A stretch of 5,066 nt of DNA, taken from contig JAPPMR010000625.1 in the NCBI GenBank assembly GCA_028818995.1, positions 1 to 5,066 on the forward strand. The letters are read 5' to 3'. Below, piece after piece: positions 1 to 5,042 of this stretch; the stretch's first letter is position 1, and each line of letters opens with the position of its first letter. The position numbers were made by a program, and so were the translations under genes. The notes beneath the pieces are model-generated. The model worked only from the letters and a program-made list of their open reading frames with translations, did not search any database and was not told the DNA's origin. The stretch comes from Candidatus Poribacteria bacterium (lineage in GTDB: Bacteria; Poribacteria; WGA-4E; WGA-3G).

Positions 1-1
1 T

Positions 2-325
2 GCCTATACCATAGCCCTCTACCCCGCAACTGATGGCACTTGCTTTCACGGTCTGTTTGACAGACTTGATTATCCACGTTATCTTAAGCAGAAAGCAGAA
101 CACATACCCTCTAAACCATCACCTGTACTAAAACTTGGGAGACGATCTCAACTACATGTTTGGTCTGAGCATTTTGATAGAGATGATTTCTACAAGGAGT
201 ATCCTTCCTCGCTTCTCTTCCGTGACTTAGATCAGTTAATTCAATTGTTAACTGATGAACTTCCCGCCCGTGCTAAAGTTGCTGTTTTACCTGTGGCAGG
301 CATTCAGGTATTAACCTCCAATTAA
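2..325 (+). CDS. LarA-like (DUF2088) racemase family protein, C-terminal part only
   Basis: An open frame enters from the left edge and ends at TAA 323-325, giving 107 residues; the start lies outside the window. It aligns almost without gaps to the last ~110 residues of the complete LarA-like protein at 1321-2592, with about 60% identity by eye. Shared blocks are DG.C.HGLFD, QLHVWSEHF, DDFYK, LLFRDL.QLIQL and AKVAVLP.AGIQVL. It is therefore the C-terminal domain of a LarA-family nickel-pincer-nucleotide 2-hydroxyacid racemase or epimerase. The N-terminal part, with the nickel-ligand histidines and cofactor lysine, is not visible, so activity cannot be judged. Nothing in the visible part is broken, and the end matches the paralogue apart from a shorter tail. 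The following gene begins 157 nt later. The family call is secure; the substrate is unknown. Confidence 0.9.
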   Translation, partial: AYTIALYPATDGTCFHGLFDRLDYPRYLKQKAEHIPSKPSPVLKLGRRSQLHVWSEHFDRDDFYKEYPSSLLFRDLDQLIQLLTDELPARAKVAVLPVAGIQVLTSN

Positions 326-482
326 TCTCATAGTAGTTAAATCTTAAAATATATGAACTCCCTCGGTAGGTGCGGTTTCATGAAGATTAAGCATTTAAAG
401 TTGGAATCCCATTAAAACGACACGACGAACAACGCGACAACGTATTGGTGAGTTATGCAGGGCACGTAAATAAGGAGGAAAA
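326..482. other. Intergenic spacer between the partial LarA-like gene and the SNase-like gene
   Basis: These 157 nt contain no gene and no convincing terminator hairpin. GGTAGGTGCGGTTTC (about 366-380) looks like a fragment of a dispersed repeat, but no second copy is in the window. AAGGAGG at 472-478 is the ribosome site of the next gene. I do not see a promoter with both boxes well matched, so the SNase-like gene might be read from upstream. Confidence 0.5.
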
Positions 483-1175
483 ATGCATAATAAAACATTG
501 CGAATATTCATTATCCTGATAGCAATAATGTCTATCGGATGCGATGAAATGGATGTTGTTTCACCAACAGCGAATCAACTTAATTCAACAACACTTCAAT
601 CAATTGACAATCCTCTGATGCCACTATTTGCGTTGCTTCGCGAAGAGGGAAAAATTAGAGAAAAACTCTACTACGGAACAATCGTAGATGTTGATCACAT
701 CTACGATGGAGACACGATTGGGCGTACAATCAGTGGTGAATTTCACGGTGTATCTGTGAGAATATACCCTGAATGTGATTCTGGAATAGTTTTTGATAAT
801 GCTCTCTGGTTAGGTATTGAATGTAGAGAAAATGGAATTTTCGCTGTAACAAAGATAAGAATAGCAGGGATAGATGCGCCAGAGAGAATACCAGATGCCC
901 AAGGTCGTTCGATAGAATCACGAAACAGAGAAAAAGAACGAGCTGCTACAGCACGAGAGTTTCTCCAAGGATTATTCCTTGAATACAACAAACATAGAGA
1001 TACCATAGGATTCGCATTGAGAGTTTATTATGACTCGAAATTTGGTGACCCTTTAGCAGATATCATACTTTTCAACGACGAAGAGTATATTGATGTTGGA
1101 ACGAAAATGATAGAAAATGGACATGCAGTACCTTACTTTGGCGGAACGAAAACTCATGATTGGGGTGCTGAATAG
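483..1175 (+). CDS. Secreted, probably lipid-anchored SNase-like (thermonuclease) domain protein
   Basis: This 230-residue protein starts at an ATG 4 nt after a strong AAGGAGG site (472-478). Residues 1-20 look like an export signal (basic N-terminus, hydrophobic I8-I15, then M-S-I-G-Cys20). The lipobox is imperfect because Ser rather than Leu is at -3, so lipid anchoring is probable but not certain. From about residue 63 it follows the staphylococcal nuclease fold: DGDT at 75-78, RIAGIDAPE at 126-134, KFGDPLADI at 186-194 and a C-terminal GHAVPYFGGTK. Residues matching catalytic Arg35, Asp40 and Glu43 are Arg126, Asp131 and Glu134. The site usually read YGR, carrying Arg87, reads FGD, so one catalytic arginine appears absent. 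The DGDT-to-RIAGID distance is about 35 residues longer than in S. aureus nuclease. It may be an extracytoplasmic nuclease or a binding protein that has lost activity. It lies between two LarA-like genes, and its DNA looks richer in A+T than theirs. Confidence 0.82.
   Translation: MHNKTLRIFIILIAIMSIGCDEMDVVSPTANQLNSTTLQSIDNPLMPLFALLREEGKIREKLYYGTIVDVDHIYDGDTIGRTISGEFHGVSVRIYPECDSGIVFDNALWLGIECRENGIFAVTKIRIAGIDAPERIPDAQGRSIESRNREKERAATAREFLQGLFLEYNKHRDTIGFALRVYYDSKFGDPLADIILFNDEEYIDVGTKMIENGHAVPYFGGTKTHDWGAE
681..707. repeat. Perfect 11-bp inverted repeat inside the SNase-like gene
   Basis: ATCGTAGATGT (681-691) and its exact reverse complement (697-707) are separated by 5 nt (TGATC). The hairpin lies in the codons for IVDVDHIYD, just before DGDT. 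CTACG at 671-675 can also pair with CGTAG at 683-687, giving a mutually exclusive alternative stem. Whether it functions in the mRNA or is a coding coincidence is not known. Confidence 0.75.
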
Positions 1176-1247
1176 CGTTTCATAATTGGTGGGAAATCAA
1201 ATTCACCGAAAAATCTTAAAACTTCACACACCCGCAACACAAATATC

Positions 1248-1275
1248 TTGACACAGGTTAATATTTTGATAGAAT
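1248..1275 (+). promoter_or_regulatory. Sigma70-type promoter for the larA-like/dctQM operon
   Basis: A perfect -35 box TTGACA (1248-1253) is followed after 16 nt by TAGAAT (1270-1275), one mismatch from the -10 consensus. Transcription would start near 1282, leaving a leader of about 39 nt before the ATG at 1321. GGAGG at 1310-1314 lies 6 nt before that ATG. The position, 73 nt after the SNase-like stop, makes the larA-like gene the first gene of its own transcript. I see no convincing operator or riboswitch in the leader. Confidence 0.72.
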
Positions 1276-1320
1276 AAGACACATCTTTTTGGATTCCAGA
1301 TTTAGAAATGGAGGACAATC

Positions 1321-2592
1321 ATGAACAACACCGCAACAGTCCACTCCCGTGCTTGGTATGGCGATGCAGAACTGACACTGAATTTCCCAACGGGATGGGA
1401 AGTAGAAATGTTAGGGCCAAAAGACGCACCCGCACTTTCTAACAAGCAGATTGAGCATGCTTTTGCAGAACCAATCGGCACACCACGTATTGCTGAACTT
1501 GCGAAAGACAAAAAGAGTGCTGCGATTGTCGTAGATGATCTGAGTCGTCCTACTCCTGCAGCCGAAATTATCCCGTTTCTACTAAGAGAACTCACCTCAG
1601 CAGGTATCCCGAAATCAGAAGTCCGATTTGTCGTAGGCGGAGGATCGCACAGACCTCTCACAGATGAAGAAGCAGCGAAAAAAGTCGGTCCTAACATTTT
1701 TGCAGAATATGAGGTGACAAGTCATAACTTTATGAGCGGAGACCTGCGGGGATATGGCAGTCTCAAAAATGGCATGCCTATCTATATCAACAGCGTTGTT
1801 GCAGATGCAGATTTCAAGATCTGCTTGGGTGGAATTTATCCGCACGGTTCCGTTGGATTCGGAGGCGGTGCGAAGTTAATTGTTCCCGGTGTCTCTGGGT
1901 TCGCAACGATGTTCTATTTTCACTCCTTTTCACCGAGTCGTGGACACGCTGTCATTGAAAGAAAAAGCAGCACACCCGATCATCGTGATTTTGCCGAAGA
2001 AGTTGCCAACGTCATCGGTCTCGATGTAATCGCAAATGTTGTGCTAAATTCTCGGCGTGAGATTTGCGGACTGTTTGTCGGAGACTTTGTGCAGGCACAT
2101 CGGGTTGGTGCACATTTCGCTTTAGAAACCTACGGTACAAAGATACCGATGCAATCCCGAAAAGAGACTGATCTGGTCGTTCTAAATTGTTATCCACTTG
2201 ATAGCGACCCTATCCAAACAGGAAAAGCGTTGTGGGCAAACGCCTATTTTGAGAAGGCGCATAAAATGGCACTTAATCCTGCCAGCGATGGTATCTGCTA
2301 CCATGGATTGTTTGATCAAGTTGATTATGTCCGTTTTCTTGAACAGAGAGCAGAAAGAATCCCGCCTGAACTCCCCGAACCCAAACTCGGAAACATTGAC
2401 CAACTGCACGTCTGGTCGGAGCATTTTATGGTAGACGATTTTTACAAAAAGCACTCAGGTGCCCTCCTCTTCCGCGACTTGGAACAACTGATTCAACTAT
2501 TCGCTGAAAAACTTCCAAAGAAGGCGAAAGTTGCAGTGTTACCTTCAGCAGGAATCCAGGTATTAGCAGAAGAAAAACAGCAAAGAATCTAA
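1321..2592 (+). CDS. LarA-like nickel-pincer-nucleotide 2-hydroxyacid racemase/epimerase
   Basis: This 423-residue cytoplasmic protein has the usual LarA length and covers the N-terminal DUF2088 domain and the C-terminal domain. Key motifs are DDLSRPTP (72-79), GGGSHRPLT (106-114), GGIYPHGSVGFGGGAK (170-185), His201 and SDPIQTGKA (295-303). Compared with Lactobacillus plantarum LarA as I recall it (Arg75, His108, His174, Lys184, His200, Gln295, Lys298), the matches here are Arg76, His110, His175, Lys185, His201, Gln299 and Lys302. All cofactor, nickel and catalytic positions thus seem kept, and an active enzyme is expected. LarA enzymes interconvert stereoisomers of lactate or other 2-hydroxy acids (malate, aryl- or sugar-derived acids), so the substrate cannot be read here; no symbol is given for that reason. 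GGAGG lies 6 nt before the start. The TAA stop overlaps the dctQ start by one base, implying translational coupling. LarB, LarC and LarE, which make the cofactor, are not in the window. Confidence 0.92.
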   Translation: MNNTATVHSRAWYGDAELTLNFPTGWEVEMLGPKDAPALSNKQIEHAFAEPIGTPRIAELAKDKKSAAIVVDDLSRPTPAAEIIPFLLRELTSAGIPKSEVRFVVGGGSHRPLTDEEAAKKVGPNIFAEYEVTSHNFMSGDLRGYGSLKNGMPIYINSVVADADFKICLGGIYPHGSVGFGGGAKLIVPGVSGFATMFYFHSFSPSRGHAVIERKSSTPDHRDFAEEVANVIGLDVIANVVLNSRREICGLFVGDFVQAHRVGAHFALETYGTKIPMQSRKETDLVVLNCYPLDSDPIQTGKALWANAYFEKAHKMALNPASDGICYHGLFDQVDYVRFLEQRAERIPPELPEPKLGNIDQLHVWSEHFMVDDFYKKHSGALLFRDLEQLIQLFAEKLPKKAKVAVLPSAGIQVLAEEKQQRI

Positions 2593-3119
2593 TGGAATCT
2601 CCTTTCAGAAACTATTTACAACGTATAAACACCTTCCTCGGCAAAATTGAGACCGGTTTGTTATGTCTAATTGTCGCAATGATGATTGGGCTTGCAGTGC
2701 TTGAAATTGTCTTGCGTTACGGCTTCAAGATGAGTTCATTGTGGAAACACATAATGCTTCAGAATTTGACACTCTGGTTGTGCTTTCTTGGGGCTGCGCT
2801 TGCTTCAGCTGAAAGACGGCACATTAGCATTGATGTGCTGAGCCGAATTTTACCTAAAAACGCCCTCCGTTATAGTACTTATATTATTGATGTGCTGAGC
2901 CTGATTGTCGTAATGATTTTAGCCTATTTCGGTTTTGGCTTTCTGATAGAAGAGCAGAAAAGCCCTGAAACACTGATAGGATCTGTACCACTTTGGTGGG
3001 CAAAGACGATTATTCCCATAGGATTCGTTCTCATCGGGATTCACTTGGTGCTTCAGATTTGCATCCGTTTGACTGGACATGAAAACCCTCAAGATGATGA
3101 TAGGGGAGAATCAGACTAA
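2592..3119 (+). CDS. dctQ: TRAP transporter small permease subunit (DctQ family)
   Basis: The 175-residue protein has four predicted membrane segments, at about residues 22-41, 56-72, 94-118 and 135-160, the standard DctQ topology and length. The family signature is LTLWLCFLGAALASAERRHISIDVLSRILP, split over residues 59-88: a Trp in helix 2, the FLGAA stretch, and the polar HI.ID motif after it. DctQ is the small inner-membrane partner of DctM in TRAP transporters, which take up organic acids using an ion gradient and a periplasmic binding protein. The start overlaps the larA-like stop (TAATG) and no good ribosome site precedes it, so it probably depends on translation of the upstream gene. 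Its own stop overlaps the dctM start in the same way. The C-terminal tail (GHENPQDDDRGESD) is acidic and probably cytoplasmic. An exact 16-nt direct repeat lies within the gene. Confidence 0.9.
   Translation: MESPFRNYLQRINTFLGKIETGLLCLIVAMMIGLAVLEIVLRYGFKMSSLWKHIMLQNLTLWLCFLGAALASAERRHISIDVLSRILPKNALRYSTYIIDVLSLIVVMILAYFGFGFLIEEQKSPETLIGSVPLWWAKTIIPIGFVLIGIHLVLQICIRLTGHENPQDDDRGESD
2829..2901 (+). repeat. Exact 16-nt direct repeat within dctQ
   Basis: ATTGATGTGCTGAGCC occurs at 2829-2844 and again at 2886-2901, offset by 57 nt (19 codons). It is in the same frame both times, encoding IDVLS at residues 80-84 and 99-103. The first copy falls in the conserved HI.ID region and the second at the start of the third helix. 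The surrounding residues are not repeated, so this is not a domain duplication. Confidence 0.7.
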
Positions 3120-4408
3120 TGGGATTAATCATCGGCATCGGATTAGTAGTTTTCGCACTTTTCGGTGGTGCACTCTTTGTCTTGCTGGGTGGTGCCACAA
3201 TTATCGGATACGCCACAGCAGGCGAGCCGATTTCAACAATTCTGATTGATTTCAACAGGATCATAAAGAATACGACAATTCCTATTATTCCGCTTTTCAC
3301 CTTTGCGGGATATATTATAGCAGAAGGAAAAGCACCGCAAAGGTTGGTAGCGTTTGCGCGTGCAAGTGTTGGCTGGCTACCGGGCGGGATTGCAGTGGTT
3401 GTCCTCGGCACTTGTGCCTTTTTTACGACTTTTACAGGGGCATCTGGTGTAACCATAATTGCTCTTGGTGGTTTGGTCTATCCGATTCTGCGTCAAACCT
3501 ATAGTGAAAAGTTCTCACTCGGTTTGATAACAGCCTCTGGGAGCATCGGTCTCCTCTTCCCTCCGAGTATACCACTTATACTTTACGCTATTGTTGCACA
3601 AGTGCCAATTGACGCAATGTTCTTTGCTGGAATTATTCCTGGGATACTTATTCTCATTATACTGAGCTGCTACTGCAGTGGATGGAGTGTCTTAAAACGT
3701 GCAGAAACAACTCCGTTTGACTTGTCGCTTTTTGCTCGAACCTTATGGGAAGCAAAATGGGAATTGATATTGCCATTTTTGGTATTAGGTGGTATTCTTT
3801 CAGGTTTTGTTACACTTGATGAAGTTGCAGCATTGACAGTTATATATGTCTGTATCGTAGAAATATACATCCATCGATCTATTTCTGTGAAAACATTACC
3901 GCGTCTTGTCAAAGAAAGCATGTTGCTTGTTGGCGCAATCCTTATCATCCTCGGCATTGCTTTAGGATTAACAGGCTACCTCACCACATTGGAAGTTCCT
4001 TTCATTGTTCTTGATTGGATTCAGTCGATTACAGAAAACAAAGTCGTTACACTTATTGGGCTTAATATCTTTCTACTGATTGTTGGATGTTTGATGGACA
4101 TCTTTTCTGCGATAATCATCGTTGTTCCATTACTCATTCCGATCGCCGAAGAATTTGGTATTGACAAAGTACATCTTGGTATAATCGTTCTAACAAATCT
4201 TGAAATCGGTTATCTCACACCACCAATAGGATTAAATCTGTTTATATCAAGCATGAAGTTTGATAAATCGGTTGTGTTACTTTATAGGTCCGTGTTGCTG
4301 TTTATCGGTTTGTTGTTGATAGCCTTAATCCTTGTAACTTATATCCCGGACTTAAGTCTTTGGCTGCCGCGGGTGCTTGGGATAACATCGCAACCGTTAT
4401 TGTTATGA
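3119..4408 (+). CDS. dctM: TRAP transporter large permease subunit (DctM family)
   Basis: The 429-residue polytopic inner-membrane protein has the normal DctM length and is hydrophobic throughout, with about 11-12 helices. DctM hallmarks appear in order: IPLFTFAGYIIAEG (57-70), GWLPGGIAVV (85-94), the FTTFTGASGVT stretch (102-112), LLFPPSIPLILYA (145-157), FFAGIIPGIL (168-177), and near the C-terminus LEIGYLTPPIGLNLF (361-375). It is the ion-coupled channel-forming subunit that works with DctQ and a periplasmic DctP. The start lies in a TAATG overlap with dctQ, with a GGGGAG site 10 nt upstream. Coupling to a LarA-like gene suggests the substrate is a small 2-hydroxycarboxylate; this is inference from context. 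No DctP gene is in the window. The stop lies 15 nt before the left end of a repeat-bearing element, and the C-terminus reads as intact, so that insertion seems not to have cut the gene. No clear terminator follows. Confidence 0.93.
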   Translation: MGLIIGIGLVVFALFGGALFVLLGGATIIGYATAGEPISTILIDFNRIIKNTTIPIIPLFTFAGYIIAEGKAPQRLVAFARASVGWLPGGIAVVVLGTCAFFTTFTGASGVTIIALGGLVYPILRQTYSEKFSLGLITASGSIGLLFPPSIPLILYAIVAQVPIDAMFFAGIIPGILILIILSCYCSGWSVLKRAETTPFDLSLFARTLWEAKWELILPFLVLGGILSGFVTLDEVAALTVIYVCIVEIYIHRSISVKTLPRLVKESMLLVGAILIILGIALGLTGYLTTLEVPFIVLDWIQSITENKVVTLIGLNIFLLIVGCLMDIFSAIIIVVPLLIPIAEEFGIDKVHLGIIVLTNLEIGYLTPPIGLNLFISSMKFDKSVVLLYRSVLLFIGLLLIALILVTYIPDLSLWLPRVLGITSQPLLL

Positions 4409-4480
4409 AATACTATAGACAGTACGACTTGTGCCAGTTAACTATTTGTTTTTGATGTTTTCACAGATATTAGTTTTGTC

Positions 4481-4513
4481 CTATAAACATATCGTCCCTA
4501 CGGGACTAAAGAG
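4481..4513 (+). repeat. Hairpin repeat unit 1 (CTATAMAC family)
   Basis: The unit starts CTATAAACATATC and then forms a stem, GTCCC (4494-4498) with GGGAC (4502-4506), around a TAC loop, followed by TAAAGAG. The stem starts 13 nt after the unit start, as in the other four copies. The first 21 nt are identical to those of unit 2, which starts 51 nt later. Confidence 0.72.
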
Positions 4514-4531
4514 GGCATTTATGGCGTTTTT

Positions 4532-4600
4532 CTATAAACATATCGTCCCTACCAAATCAACGCTATGAATGCCTTTATGGCATTCAGCGGGACTAAAGAG
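4532..4600 (+). repeat. Hairpin repeat unit 2, split by a 36-nt insert in its loop
   Basis: The left half (4532-4552) matches unit 1 exactly over 21 nt, through GTCCCTAC. The right half, CGGGACTAAAGAG (4588-4600), matches 4501-4513 exactly. Between them, where unit 1 has no extra sequence, lies a 36-nt insert (about 4553-4588) that carries its own palindrome. The GTCCC and GGGAC arms (4545-4549, 4589-4593) can still pair around the insert. Confidence 0.68.
4561..4589. repeat. Palindrome nested in the loop of repeat unit 2
   Basis: GAATGCC (4567-4573) pairs perfectly with GGCATTC (4579-4585) around a TTTAT loop. CGCT (4561-4564) and AGCG (4586-4589) extend the stem past a 2-nt AT bulge. Its left arm with flank (AATCAACGCT.GAATGC, 4555-4572) matches, in reverse orientation, GCATTCAGCGTTGATT at 4939-4954 apart from the AT insertion. 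This points to a second dispersed repeat family. Confidence 0.65.
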
Positions 4601-4756
4601 CATATCCATCATCAAGGAAACTGGCTAAATATTGTACTTATGTGAAACAATGTTATATAATAAGTTATTTAGCACAAGTCGTTAGACATTACTATAGTTG
4701 GACAATTTACACGTTGTTTGAGAATTACTGAGAGTGATAGATATATAAGCAAAATA

Positions 4757-4787
4757 CTGGATACCTGCCGCCCCGCTGGGGCTTTAG
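4757..4787 (+). repeat. Hairpin repeat unit 3 (CTATAMAC family)
   Basis: A divergent start, CTGGATACCTGCC, is followed 13 nt into the unit by GCCCC (4770-4774), loop GCT and GGGGC (4778-4782), then TTTAG. It opens the second cluster of three units. Confidence 0.62.
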
Positions 4788-4806
4788 ACTGAGGCAATCA
4801 CTTTTT

Positions 4807-4836
4807 CTATACACCTGTCGCCCCGCCGGGGCTTGC
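4807..4836 (+). repeat. Hairpin repeat unit 4 (CTATAMAC family)
   Basis: CTATACACCTGTC is followed by GCCCC (4820-4824), loop GCC and GGGGC (4828-4832), then TTGC. It starts 50 nt after unit 3. The stem is not followed by a run of T, so an intrinsic terminator role is not supported. Confidence 0.68.
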
Positions 4837-4857
4837 TATTGATGGGGTCAATGCTTA

Positions 4858-4887
4858 CTATACACCTTTCGCCTCTCTGAGGCTTAG
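4858..4887 (+). repeat. Hairpin repeat unit 5 (CTATAMAC family)
   Basis: CTATACACCTTTC is followed by GCCTC (4871-4875), loop TCT and GAGGC (4879-4883), then TTAG. It starts 51 nt after unit 4. Its stem differs from units 3 and 4 by a matched C-to-T and G-to-A pair, which keeps the pairing. Confidence 0.66.
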
Positions 4888-4920
4888 GTAAATCACATAT
4901 CAGCACCCGACAAATGCCAT

Positions 4921-4948
4921 ACGCGCATTCCGCCACGCGCATTCAGCG
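4921..4948 (+). repeat. 14-nt tandem duplication (ACGCGCATTCnGCn twice)
   Basis: ACGCGCATTCCGCC (4921-4934) is followed directly by ACGCGCATTCAGCG (4935-4948), with 12 of 14 positions identical. The second copy runs into GTTGATT and so overlaps the motif shared in reverse with the nested palindrome at 4555-4572. Confidence 0.65.
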
Positions 4949-4966
4949 TTGATTCACAGAACATCC

Positions 4967-5042
4967 TTCTTTGTAGGAGGGAATTCCGATTCCCGACTAT
5001 CAAATTGTTTTGTCGCGATTCGGAGATCGCTCCTACAAAGAA
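4967..5042. repeat. Large imperfect inverted repeat (31-nt arms, 14-nt loop)
   Basis: The left arm 4967-4997 (TTCTTTGTAGGAG...CCCGAC) and the reverse complement of the right arm 5012-5042 agree at about 26 of 31 positions. The outer 13 bp pair perfectly. The loop 4998-5011 is A+T-rich. The arms resemble dispersed GTAGGAGCGAT.TCCGAATCGCGAC repeats that I associate with Poribacteria-like genomes, from memory only. No gene is present. Confidence 0.72.

Larger units (their letters stand above)
4424..4682. mobile_element. MITE-like non-autonomous element with 42-nt imperfect terminal inverted repeats
   Basis: The left end (4424-4465) and the reverse complement of the right end (4682-4641) align without gaps. 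They share the perfect 11-nt tip ACGACTTGTGC, then TAACT, and a common TTTCACA at positions 36-42; about 30 of 42 positions agree. The 259-bp interval contains no gene and carries two hairpin repeat units. TAGACA occurs on both sides (4416-4421, and 4683-4688 directly at the right end), a possible target duplication, but it is 2 nt from the left tip, so the boundary is uncertain. ACTATAG (4412-4418) and CTATAGT (4692-4698) also form an outer inverted pair, which could extend the element to about 287 bp. The mobilising transposase is not known. Confidence 0.6.

Noticed and set aside
1186..1216. Terminator after the SNase-like gene (GGTG...CACC)
   Set aside because: The stem is only 4 bp plus weak G-T pairs and has no T-run; it is not good enough to annotate.
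1302..1697. Long reverse-strand open frame (131 codons) opposite the larA-like gene
   Set aside because: It lies opposite a well-supported LarA-family protein, has no ribosome site that I can see and resembles no family; it is a coding shadow.
2829..2901. Internal duplication of a protein segment in DctQ
   Set aside because: Only 16 nt (five residues) repeat, and the flanking residues are unrelated; the match is more likely chance in similar hydrophobic codons.
3031..3456. Reverse-strand open frame (141 codons) opposite the dctQ/dctM junction
   Set aside because: Both sense genes are clear TRAP subunits; the antisense product is low-complexity and looks like a shadow of hydrophobic codons.
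4632..4661. Outward promoter at the right end of the MITE-like element (perfect TATAAT at 4656-4661)
   Set aside because: The best -35 candidate, TTGTAC at 4632-4637, matches only half the consensus with an 18-nt spacer, there is no extended -10, and no gene follows.
4770..4883. Hairpins of units 3-5 as intrinsic terminators for dctM
   Set aside because: The G+C-rich stems are only 5 bp long, are followed by TTTAG, TTGC or TTAG instead of a run of T, and lie more than 360 nt from the dctM stop.
4481..4887. Possible CRISPR array, from regular ~51-nt repeat spacing
   Set aside because: The repeats diverge strongly between copies (stem and leader changes), one copy is split by an insert, only two or three units lie together, and no cas gene is visible. 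Palindromic REP-like repeats fit better.
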